Positions 1-8,390 of a stretch of 64,000 nucleotides of DNA are shown here, piece after piece. Origin of the DNA: Prorocentrum cordatum (lineage: Eukaryota; Sar; Dinophyceae; Prorocentrales; Prorocentraceae). Position numbers and translations under genes: made by a program. The DNA is taken from contig CAUYUJ010015726.1 of assembly GCA_963575745.1 (NCBI GenBank), positions 591,542-655,541 on the forward strand, given 5' to 3'. How positions within the stretch are numbered: the stretch's first letter is position 1; each line of letters starts with the position of its first letter. The notes below the pieces were generated by a model, which was given only the letters and a program-made list of their open reading frames with translations, had not been told where the DNA came from and ran no database searches.

Positions 1-351
1 CCGACGTCGGGATTCTTTCCAGCACGGAGGTCCCCAGAAGCCCCGACCCTCTCCCCAAGACGGGGCCTCCCGTCCTGAATCGTGTTTTCACTTCCCAGGC
101 AGGGGCCCGATGAGCACTCCCCGAGGCCGAAGACTGGGAAAAACCTCCGCCTTGATCTTCTCGATGCGTTGAAAATCTGGGCCCACCTCCCGAAACCGTG
201 GCTCACCCCGAATCCGCCGATCCCTCGTGGGACTCTAGGCGCGTGAGATTCTTCCCCCCCATCTCGGGGGCCGCCGAGCGGGGGGGGGCCAAAATGGGGG
301 AGGGGCGCAACTCATGGCCAGCAGCATGTGCGCCGCCCAGGGGGGGGGGGG
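1..351. other. Left flank of the Copia element, no gene
   Basis: No coding signal is visible. The last part, about 290-345, resembles a stretch near 24360-24420: both run gagggg(g)cgcaa-tcatggcc, then agcatgtgcg or a close variant, then a run of G. This suggests a dispersed repeat directly beside the LTR. The G run at 341-351 touches the LTR edge and could hide the true insertion boundary. Confidence 0.4.
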
Positions 352-637
352 AGTCGAAAACAAGCTGGTAAGCTTAGGTATACAGTCCGCCTTAGGCGCT
401 TCCATATCCCAGGCTTAGGCTCATAGCGCATGAGCAAGAGAGCGAGACGAAGCATGGGATCTGGAGTAAAGAGTAAGATGGGCATCGCCAATGGAAAGGA
501 TGTTTTCCGATCTCAGATGCAAGTAGTGCGCCTCGGTGAGGCGCAGTCACATATTAGGCCGGGCCCGGCTTGAGCCAGGCACGGCAGCGGTACATGCTCG
601 ATTTATACCTCGCCTTTAACCTTCTCCGTTTAAAGTC
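352..637 (-). repeat. 3' LTR (downstream in the element's sense)
   Basis: This is the second LTR copy, and the sequence outside it diverges at once on both sides. It contains a perfect 7-bp stem with a GGT loop at about 527-543 (GCGCCTC-GGT-GAGGCGC). The same stem in the other LTR has one mismatch. The first Gag ATG of the other LTR is changed here (ATT for ATG), but the next in-frame ATG is kept. Confidence 0.93.
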
Positions 638-738
638 GGAGGGGGAGGAGACGAGCAGGTACCGCACTTCTATTATGCGGAAAAACAGTGCTAAGCAGCA
701 GCGGCTGCCTACAAGGAAAGGGCGCGCGAGTAGCCTCG
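638..738 (-). other. Short untranslated stretch before the 3' LTR
   Basis: A polypurine tract is expected here on the sense strand to prime plus-strand DNA. Instead the sense strand has a pyrimidine tract (CTCCTCCCCCTCC) touching the LTR. One hairpin repeat (GCGAG-TAGC-CTCGC) straddles the end of the RT ORF. Confidence 0.5.
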
Positions 739-2445
739 CTACCGGCGAGTTTCCTCGCTGCTAAAGCGCACCTGCCCGCGGGTTTCCCCGCTGGCTCGGG
801 AGGCAGGGCCGTCCTGAGACGACCTGGCCGCCCTATACGGCGTATGTTTCTTCAGCTCGTGCTTGAAGGATTGCTGGCCGGCCATTACTTGTAGGAGCAA
901 CGCGCGGTCAATGCTACCTTTGGTATGACCATCGGCAGTCATATCCCGCGTGTCACACCATTGGACGCTTTCCACGATTCCACGTTCCATCATCTGGCGA
1001 ATCCAGCTGATGTGCCCAAGCAGAGTACACTCTGTGGGCTTCTTCAGATCCTTGCTAGACAAAGATTTGAAGACAGACTCGGCATCAATAGTCAGAGTGA
1101 CTTTGATACATAGACCACCCATTTCCAATATGTTCTTCAACTGTGTGGGGGTCAATGGTCCCGAGTGTAGCTCGTGGAGCGTTACAATGGTCGGGTAGCA
1201 GTCTTCCAAGTTGTGGGCTGCTGCCAGTGTTTCCGCAGAGTAGCTCGAACGCACCTGCAGTCGATGAGACTTGCAGTATGCGTCCACCAGGTGCACGACG
1301 GGTTTCCCCGCTTGCGTGTGGCCACGCCTCAGCAGGTTAGCCCCGCGGATACCATAGCCTTTGACTTCGTCGTCTTCATCTCCGTTGAGACGACGATAGC
1401 CAGAATCGCTATGCAGGTCGACTTCTCCTGTTGGAGTCATAGCATGATACACGATCTTCTTCGGACCTGCCTGCAATTTTCTGGTAACCGCGTTTAGTCG
1501 TCGTACCTGGATGTTTGTCGGTTCTTGGATACGTTGTAGTGAGACAACATAGACCATTAGCCATACCTGCGTGATCAACGCATAGGCTAGAGCGCCACGA
1601 AGACTGACGAACATATCAGAAATTGTCTTCGTCGCCTTGCTTTCAGGATCAGCTCCTGTGAGTTCTGGATGTGTGATAGGACGAAGCTGTTTGATGTATT
1701 CGTCCTGGTCGAGAGTGACGCTCCCATCATCGGTCTTGTTGTACCGGACAGCACAGTTCGTGTATGTGTGCTTGTTCAGTTTGCACTTCCCAAACGTATC
1801 TTCAACACACTTGACATACTTGTCGATAGCCTCTTCCTTCCCAGTCATATTGATGTCATCAACGTGCTTGGCTGTCAAGAGGTTTGGGCTCATCTCGAAT
1901 TCTTCGTCGTATGAAGTAGGCTGTAGCCCAAAGCTCCTAGTGATGGACCTGAGCTTCAGCGAGAATGCCCTGGGAGCATCCTTCGTGCCTGTCCCCGGTT
2001 TCAGACACCGGAGACAATGCTTTGATTCGTCATATGACTCAAAGCCTGGCAGTGTGCGAAGGACAGCTGCAGATCCAGGTGGTAGTGTGAAACACACCAC
2101 ACGTTCTTTCTCGCCCGTTGCCGCGGCGAGCTCGCCATAGGTCAGTCCCTTCAAGAAAGCCATGTTGATGTCCAGGGAAGCGATGATCCAAGCTTTGTTG
2201 CATGCAGCAGAACTTGCGAGCAGTCTCTGGCTTGACCTCCTTGCCGTGCCAGAGAAGGTTTCGACGTCAAAGGCTTCGAGGTCCATGAAGCCACGGAGTA
2301 CCAAGCGTAACCGGATCGTCCTTTCCATTTCGCCCTTTTCGTTCTTGACAAACTTCCATTTGTATACGTAGCGTGACGTCATGATGTTAGACGCCTTGCT
2401 TAAGTCAGTCATCTGGAAGCATTTGTTGTCAAGCCAAGTCTTCAT
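739..2445 (-). CDS. pol: Copia reverse transcriptase and RNase H (568 aa)
   Basis: This copies the element RNA into DNA and degrades the RNA strand. The RVT_2-type polymerase has YVYKWKFVKN, LVLRGF, ASLDINMAFLKG (catalytic D92) and AKHVDDINMTG (HVDD at 194-197, for the usual YVDD). RNase H follows: LHSDSGY, SYSAETLAAAHN, TIDAESVFKSL and CDTRDMTADGHTKG. The ORF starts exactly at the overlapping stop of the integrase ORF. The C-terminus after about residue 520 runs into three hairpin repeats (778, 745, 726) and is probably not part of the enzyme. The H for Y in the catalytic motif is unusual, but both aspartates remain. Confidence 0.9.
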   Translation of the reverse strand: MKTWLDNKCFQMTDLSKASNIMTSRYVYKWKFVKNEKGEMERTIRLRLVLRGFMDLEAFDVETFSGTARRSSQRLLASSAACNKAWIIASLDINMAFLKGLTYGELAAATGEKERVVCFTLPPGSAAVLRTLPGFESYDESKHCLRCLKPGTGTKDAPRAFSLKLRSITRSFGLQPTSYDEEFEMSPNLLTAKHVDDINMTGKEEAIDKYVKCVEDTFGKCKLNKHTYTNCAVRYNKTDDGSVTLDQDEYIKQLRPITHPELTGADPESKATKTISDMFVSLRGALAYALITQVWLMVYVVSLQRIQEPTNIQVRRLNAVTRKLQAGPKKIVYHAMTPTGEVDLHSDSGYRRLNGDEDDEVKGYGIRGANLLRRGHTQAGKPVVHLVDAYCKSHRLQVRSSYSAETLAAAHNLEDCYPTIVTLHELHSGPLTPTQLKNILEMGGLCIKVTLTIDAESVFKSLSSKDLKKPTECTLLGHISWIRQMMERGIVESVQWCDTRDMTADGHTKGSIDRALLLQVMAGQQSFKHELKKHTPYRAARSSQDGPASRASGETRGQVRFSSEETRR

Positions 2446-5400
2446 TCTGTGTAGAGGGCTTTGGAAACTTTGACCGGATTTGCTTGGATGTCGGCCTTCG
2501 TGAGTAGATCGTCTTCCTTGACGACCACGGCACGTTTGGAGGCAGCGCTAACGTATACTCGCATAGTTGTGACGCTGCTGTCATCCAACAGTCGGTGTTG
2601 CTGCTCGGACAGGACGACTTTGGACATGTCTGCAGTGAAGCAGAGCTCGATATACTTCCCGTGCTCATCGGAGTCCAGATCATATTTGCTATCCGGTTCC
2701 GTGGAGCATAAAGGAACGTAGTAAGAAGTGTCCATGTCGTATCCTGGCGGGTGACCCCGCTCCGGCAAGTGGCCTTGCACATCTTCACAGGTCGTAGAGA
2801 CTAACACACACTGTGTGTCTGTCATGTATGTAGGAACTGTATGCATGACTTCCTCTGTGTCAGCTTCAAGGAGTGTTCTGTCATCCATCAGTTCAGCATA
2901 CCACGACTTCAAGACAAAAGCATCCAGATCCTCTTCTGTCTCCTCTATGATGGTCGGGAGCCGACCATCGTTGTCCGTAGGAGGCTCCTCAGGAGCAGCT
3001 GCTGGAGGTGATTCGCTTGGTGGTGGACCATCAGCGAGTTCCTCAAACTTAGTGAGGTCTTGGTCAAACCCAGCAGACGGCTTCCTGGATTTAAGACACT
3101 GGATGATGCGTGAGTGTGTGGATCCTGTGATGTCATAGATGTTCAAGGCAGTGCCATCAGCTTCATAGTAATGAAACCCAGGGGTCACATCGTTATCATA
3201 GTGCACTAGTGTACAGCTGTCTGCATAGGGTGCGGCAGGCAGCTTCGTCAGGCTCTTGGCGAGTCGTACAGCAACAACGTTTTCAATACGAAAGTAGTTG
3301 CGTATGAGGTACTGAAGAGCCAAGTGCACCTTAGGCGAAAGTCGGCTCGCAGCAGTCATCTGCAGCCGACCCTGTTTCGCTGGTAGATATCCGAAAGTCA
3401 TGGCGGGTTTCCCCGCTGGCAGACCGGCAATAAAGGCCAATACTGTCCGAAGGGCCGTATTGTCCGATCCTATCTCGCGGACCATAAGTGCTTCGATGTA
3501 CAGTGTGTGTCGTGTGTCAGGATACTGTACTCGCACTTCGCGATTGCCGACCTTCACGATGACCTGGCCTCGGTCAGGTTCGTTGCGGATGACCGGGTAT
3601 GGACCACTCCATCCACCCCAGTCGTCTTTCGTGGTGGTCGGACGGTGATAGTCCACGAGATCTCCTTCTTTATAGTGAAATTCACCCGTAGCAGTAGTCT
3701 TTGTACGGAGAGCCCTGTTCGTCTTGGCAACCGCAGTGGCCTGCGTGATTGCCTCCAGACTAACCCTCCTGATTGTTTCCTCCCTTGAGTGATCTGATGA
3801 TTCAGTGGGCTGATCATGATCCAAGACAGGGAAATCAGGAAGCATAGCTGGCTGTCTACCATACAGCGCATTGTACGGAGACACTTCATTGTAGAAGGTA
3901 AATGCGTTGCTGGCAAACAAGGCTTCATGTAAGAGACGAGTGAAATTGAGAGGGATATTTAATCTATTCAATTCTTCTCCCATCACGTGTAAGAGGTGTC
4001 GCAGGATGCCGTTCCTAGCTTCGATAGTTGTAGCGTGTTGGCCACGCGCTCGAATACGAAGCTCTGTTCCCTTAGCCTTAAGGATGGCCTTTGCTGTATC
4101 ATTATTCAGTGCTCCTTCCCCATCGGAGTATAGAATTTTAGCAGGGCCATGCTGCATCCAAGTCGTATGATAGGCATCGAGAACAGTATGCATAGCTTTA
4201 TCAGGAATCTCTGTGCCAGCTGCCCAGCGAATACAACGGTCGATGATGTGAAAAACAATATGTTCCTGTTTATAAAAGAAGAGATCACATTCGACTTCTT
4301 CGTTGAAACGTCCTGGCAGTGACACGGAAGGCATCACCGTGTTGCCTGGTTTATCCCAGGCTCGACATTCTCTACACGAGTCACAAATGCCTTTGATCAG
4401 ACTCAAACGGGTTTCACCCAGACCAACCTTGGTTAGAATCATCCGCATTTTTGGCTCCTTGGCATGAAACCATCTCAGGTGGAGTTTGCGGAGTTCTCGC
4501 TGCACTACAGCTGGGTCGAAGCTGCGCAGGTTTTGGAGGCTGAGCTGAACGTCGAAGCGAGTCCAATCAGGGAGCCTTGGCCTTGGCCGTGGCTCTGCTT
4601 GAGGCTGCGGCGGTGGTGGAGGATCTCCTCCCTCCATGCGTCCGCGCCTTGCTGCAACTTGTGGCAGTCTACGGTGATCGTCAGAGCTGCCAGCGCCACT
4701 GTTGCCACCATTAGCCCCGTCGGCTCTGGTGATGTCATGGCTGCTGGCGCCTGCGGTTGGATCGCCCTCACCAGGCCGTGGCGGCCTAGGCGCACGTATG
4801 CGCGCTCTCGCGGCCGGCGCCGCTTTTGCGGCTGGCGCCGCTTCTGCGGCTGGAGCCGCTTCCGCGGCTGGCGCCGCAGGAGCGGCTTGTCCCGCCGGGC
4901 GCGGCTGGCCAAAGTTATCTGGCAGCTTCCATTTTTCGGCGAATCTGCATTGGCCAGATATCTTGGTGTGGTGAGGATTGCTCTTCTGATATTCCTTCTT
5001 ACAGCTTGGACAGTCCCAGTAATACGGTTCAACATCATACCACCGACACATCTTCGGATCCCTACTGTGCTTTGGTGATTGCTTGTAGTTGTTGTCCACA
5101 CAGCCAGGGCACCCAAGACCGCCAGGTGGTGGTCGACAGATTTCTCCGTTTGGGTGTCTCCGGATTGTTGGGTCGTCCAAGTCGTAGCCAGCACTGTTTG
5201 TTACGAACGCATAGCTGCGTTCACGATTCGCGAATGGATCGCGACCGTAAGCAAACAGGTCTTTGGCGATTTGCACCGCATCAACGATCAGTGACTGCAT
5301 TCTGTAGGTATACTGTGCCGCCCTTGCTAGCTCTTTGTTACAAGCATTGGCGTGCACATGATTTCCTGGACAACGCTTGCCTTTGAAAGGTGCCAACAAC

Positions 5401-7136
5401 TCTTCTTTATTTGCCATTATCTGTGTTGGCTTGCGGATGTATTGTCCAAATGAATCTTTGAGACCAGTCGTGCACTGATCAATGATCGTTTGGCAAGTGA
5501 CCTTGCGTTGTGCCAGTTCCTTCCATGGCTGGATCTCATCCACCCACGTGCCCATTGGTTGTTCCCTGAGAAAGAAACGTCTTAGGTCGTCTTGTAATAG
5601 AGCAACTGTTCCACAGAACGTGATGTGAGGCAGGTCCTCTTTGTGGTGTTTAAGCCACGTATCATGATTGACCTGTGCGTTGAAGTAAGAAGGGAGTCCA
5701 GTAGTTCTGCAACTTGGCTGCAGAATCGTGATCTTGACAAAGCAAGTCTTGAGGTAGTGGAGGACTGCTCTTTGTACTTCCGAGTTTCCAAGGTCAACCA
5801 TAGATATCTTGTCAAGGTTCCCGCCTGACGAGAGTCCCCTCTTGAAGGCTAATATGGATATACCACCCTTGCCCCCACATAATTCAAGCATGTCCACTTG
5901 ATTGTTTCTGCCGTAGCATAATGACTGGACTATCGAGAAGACATCAGCATGTGAGTCAGCGGGTTGCCCCGCCGGTAACATCATGAAGATGTCCTCTGAT
6001 TCGCTGTCCGAGTCCGAGTCGTCAAGAGGAACGTCGTTGAAATATGTGGAGCAGTCAAGCCCTTTGAGGTCCTCTCCACAGTCGTCGTTACCGTCTTCCA
6101 CTTTCTTCGGGACTTTCTTCGGTTTGATGCCGGCTTCTTTGTCAGCTTTCTGCTTTTCTTTCTGTTTTATCCTGGCATCAGTGGGCAACGCAGTTTCCGC
6201 GGAGAGATCCGCTGCGGAGGAATCCGCTGTAAAATCAGGAAATGGCGGAATTTCAGGAAGGTTGTTGGTGGGTCGCGTTTGGCAACGCTCAATCGAAGGG
6301 GGAGGAGATCGATCGTCATCGACGATCGTCACACGCTTTGGGCGTGGCCTTCGCGACTCACCATTGCCATGAAGAACTGGAGCCGGAGGCTCCCAGTATA
6401 GCCGAGTACTGATGTTTGTAACCCCATCAGGTAATGGAGCTACATAATTGTACCCAGTTGGCTGATCCTGGATTCTGATATCTTGAACGATCTTGTTCGT
6501 GTCCAGGTCGGTCGTGACTCTACGAACCACATGGTCCCATTGAGGGCCCTTTTGTGGACATTGAACGTAGTGTCTGACCTTTTTGTCAACGCGTGTACAC
6601 ACACTGAGGTGTACCGCACTCCGCTCATTCCTGATCATGTTGGCTTTATCGAGTTGATCAAGGAAGCGTGCAATAATAATAGCCAAAGTTTTATACCGAA
6701 ACTCGGCACGTTGCTGATCTTGGCCATACCAATCCAAATCATGCTCCCTGTGTGATCCACAAGTACATTTCCATAAGTTTATCGGTATATGAGGACAAGA
6801 TGTAGCAACTTGTATATAAGAACCACTGGGATGTTTACTGGATCGGTCAAACTTAATACCGAAATGACAGAGTCTGATTCGTATAACGCTTAGCTTCAAA
6901 TCTTCGATAACATCTTTGATCGGACCCTGTTTCCAGAAATACCCGGGTGGCCCCAGGATAACTATCTGCATTCTCAGAGCACGCGCTTTGATCAGGAGAT
7001 TTTGTATACGTTGATAATGTGGTCCCGCCCTCTTTCCTGGTGTACGCACGTACCAATCAGAGGGTGTGGCCACCCACAACATATTGTAGTCTCCTGCCAA
7101 CAAATTTCCCAAATACTGTGTTCCAGTTGAAGTCAT
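2442..7136 (-). CDS. pol: Methyltransferase-like domain plus integrase (1564 aa)
   Basis: The open frame continues upstream of the Met at 7136 to about 7250 (PREKYHSKC...). Residues about 1-150 form a conserved-looking unit with CHFGIK and C-x-C...H. Residues about 410-630 resemble a cytosine-C5-methyltransferase core: MLELCGGKGG (motif I-like, E418), QPSCRTTG (at the PC motif, C476) and REQPMGTW (ENV-like). Then comes an A/P/E-rich repeat stretch. Integrase follows: an HHCC zinc-binding part (HLRWFH, CDSCREC), a core with D951, D1005 and E1039 (33 residues between the last two) and a C-terminal GDLVDY...WSGPYPV module. Integrase inserts the cDNA into the genome. The frame ends in ATGA at 2445-2442, overlapping the first Met of the RT ORF. 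A single missing base best explains the break, because the residues join naturally. Confidence 0.85.
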   Translation of the reverse strand: MTSTGTQYLGNLLAGDYNMLWVATPSDWYVRTPGKRAGPHYQRIQNLLIKARALRMQIVILGPPGYFWKQGPIKDVIEDLKLSVIRIRLCHFGIKFDRSSKHPSGSYIQVATSCPHIPINLWKCTCGSHREHDLDWYGQDQQRAEFRYKTLAIIIARFLDQLDKANMIRNERSAVHLSVCTRVDKKVRHYVQCPQKGPQWDHVVRRVTTDLDTNKIVQDIRIQDQPTGYNYVAPLPDGVTNISTRLYWEPPAPVLHGNGESRRPRPKRVTIVDDDRSPPPSIERCQTRPTNNLPEIPPFPDFTADSSAADLSAETALPTDARIKQKEKQKADKEAGIKPKKVPKKVEDGNDDCGEDLKGLDCSTYFNDVPLDDSDSDSESEDIFMMLPAGQPADSHADVFSIVQSLCYGRNNQVDMLELCGGKGGISILAFKRGLSSGGNLDKISMVDLGNSEVQRAVLHYLKTCFVKITILQPSCRTTGLPSYFNAQVNHDTWLKHHKEDLPHITFCGTVALLQDDLRRFFLREQPMGTWVDEIQPWKELAQRKVTCQTIIDQCTTGLKDSFGQYIRKPTQIMANKEELLAPFKGKRCPGNHVHANACNKELARAAQYTYRMQSLIVDAVQIAKDLFAYGRDPFANRERSYAFVTNSAGYDLDDPTIRRHPNGEICRPPPGGLGCPGCVDNNYKQSPKHSRDPKMCRWYDVEPYYWDCPSCKKEYQKSNPHHTKISGQCRFAEKWKLPDNFGQPRPAGQAAPAAPAAEAAPAAEAAPAAKAAPAARARIRAPRPPRPGEGDPTAGASSHDITRADGANGGNSGAGSSDDHRRLPQVAARRGRMEGGDPPPPPQPQAEPRPRPRLPDWTRFDVQLSLQNLRSFDPAVVQRELRKLHLRWFHAKEPKMRMILTKVGLGETRLSLIKGICDSCRECRAWDKPGNTVMPSVSLPGRFNEEVECDLFFYKQEHIVFHIIDRCIRWAAGTEIPDKAMHTVLDAYHTTWMQHGPAKILYSDGEGALNNDTAKAILKAKGTELRIRARGQHATTIEARNGILRHLLHVMGEELNRLNIPLNFTRLLHEALFASNAFTFYNEVSPYNALYGRQPAMLPDFPVLDHDQPTESSDHSREETIRRVSLEAITQATAVAKTNRALRTKTTATGEFHYKEGDLVDYHRPTTTKDDWGGWSGPYPVIRNEPDRGQVIVKVGNREVRVQYPDTRHTLYIEALMVREIGSDNTALRTVLAFIAGLPAGKPAMTFGYLPAKQGRLQMTAASRLSPKVHLALQYLIRNYFRIENVVAVRLAKSLTKLPAAPYADSCTLVHYDNDVTPGFHYYEADGTALNIYDITGSTHSRIIQCLKSRKPSAGFDQDLTKFEELADGPPPSESPPAAAPEEPPTDNDGRLPTIIEETEEDLDAFVLKSWYAELMDDRTLLEADTEEVMHTVPTYMTDTQCVLVSTTCEDVQGHLPERGHPPGYDMDTSYYVPLCSTEPDSKYDLDSDEHGKYIELCFTADMSKVVLSEQQHRLLDDSSVTTMRVYVSAASKRAVVVKEDDLLTKADIQANPVKVSKALYTE

Positions 7137-7336
7137 TACCTCATTATGGGTAATCCGGTCGCATATATAACCACGGGTTCGGAGTTCAGCGCAAGCTGTG
7201 CGAATATCTTCGATGACGAGGCATTTTGAATGATATTTTTCTCTCGGGCCTCAGCGCGGCCAACGTATGTCGCGAGGAGGCCGGTATTCGGCTTCTCTTC
7301 GCAAGCGAGCGCCGCCGGCGCGCCCGCCTGCCCCCG

Positions 7337-7876
7337 TCAGAGGGGCATGCTGTTAGCGGATGACTCCGCAGGTGTCACTGGTGCGGCTGCGCTCACGATC
7401 TCCACGCGGGTTGGCCCCGCAAGGTCCGTCGAACCTCCGCCCGTGCAGCTTGGTGGTGGTGGCGGTGTCGCGGGTGGCCCCGCTTGGTTCTCAGGCGACC
7501 AATTATTCACCGCCTCCTGGACTGCCCAGAAAATCTTAGACTTCAGGGCATCCTTCATGTGTGGCCAGGTCCCTTCAGGACACTGTTGGCCTTTCCACCA
7601 GCTGTCGAGCGTCCTGTCTACGATCGCACGGGTCGTGTCCTTCAGGAGCTGCTTGTCGAGATACGGCTCGACAATGAACGTATCAGTCGTAACGGTCATA
7701 GACTGTCCCATCGCGGGTTGCCCCGCTGTTACCCCAGCGGGTGACCCCGCACCTACACCGGCGGGTGGCCCCGCATTGACGGAGTCCTCGTCGTTCTCCG
7801 TCTCGGTGTAGCCATCACGACTACTGCGGATTGTGAAGGTGTTGGTGACCGTCTGGCTTTTAGCCCCGTCATACAA
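7337..7876 (-). CDS. Protease-integrase linker segment (179 aa)
   Basis: The segment opens just after the protease remnant; the codons upstream of its first Met (about 7920-7876, sense VLRAKKTPSGHLAIPCGLYDG) are also open and look coding. It contains hairpin-encoded peptides in tandem (AGPPAG, AGSPAG, AGQPA) and then WSPENQAGPPA and a proline run. It stops at 7337. From there to about 7250 the frame changes again before the next ORF. No enzyme domain is recognised. It is probably spacer within the Pol polyprotein. Confidence 0.5.
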   Translation of the reverse strand: MYDGAKSQTVTNTFTIRSSRDGYTETENDEDSVNAGPPAGVGAGSPAGVTAGQPAMGQSMTVTTDTFIVEPYLDKQLLKDTTRAIVDRTLDSWWKGQQCPEGTWPHMKDALKSKIFWAVQEAVNNWSPENQAGPPATPPPPPSCTGGGSTDLAGPTRVEIVSAAAPVTPAESSANSMPL

Positions 7877-7920
7877 CCCGCAGGGAATGGCTAGGTGTCC
7901 TGAGGGGGTCTTCTTCGCCC

Positions 7921-8390
7921 TCAGGACCTTGGCGCCCTTCCCCAGCTTAAGAGTATATCTCCGCTGGGGAAGATAACCTTCTGGAAGCCTGGCTTTAGCA
8001 CGATAATTGTGTCACGTGCTTCCATGGCACTCAGGCCCCAGATGGCTGGGAGGTTTGCACCTGAGCCCTCTGCGATGTTGGAAGCATACTCCTCGATGCG
8101 GGGGCTTGCCTCATTGGCGTATTGCACCCCGATCTTGAAGTTGCCCATTTTCCGACAGATCGCAGCACCCTCACCGACACCGTTGATGTAGAGGGTTTTG
8201 CTCAGTGTGCATATGGCCGGTCTGTGATTGTACCTGCCATAACCTCCTGGAAGGTTCGTGCTGTATTAGCTCCGATGATGTTCACGTTGGAGCCAATGTC
8301 TAGCATGAACGATATGCAGGGCATTCCGTCTTCGTCGGGGAAGAATGAATGTTCCTGTCCGCGCCGCCAGAGCCATCGTACCATGGTCAT
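7921..8390 (-). pseudogene. pro: Aspartic protease split by frame changes
   Basis: The part at 8202-8390 has FMLDIGSNVNIIG, which fits the retroelement protease active site (hydrophobic-D-x-G-S/A followed by N). The part at 7921-8148, in another frame, has LPAIWGLSAMEARDTII, the usual second conserved region near the protease C-terminus. The end of the large ORF overlaps the first part in a third frame, so at least two frame changes separate intact-looking pieces. Protease would normally cut the polyprotein; in this copy it could be made only with frameshifting or after correction of the sequence. Confidence 0.7.

Noticed and set aside
1637-2140. Plus-strand ORFs across the Copia element
   Set aside because: They are shadows of the minus-strand Gag and Pol frames, which have clear catalytic motifs.
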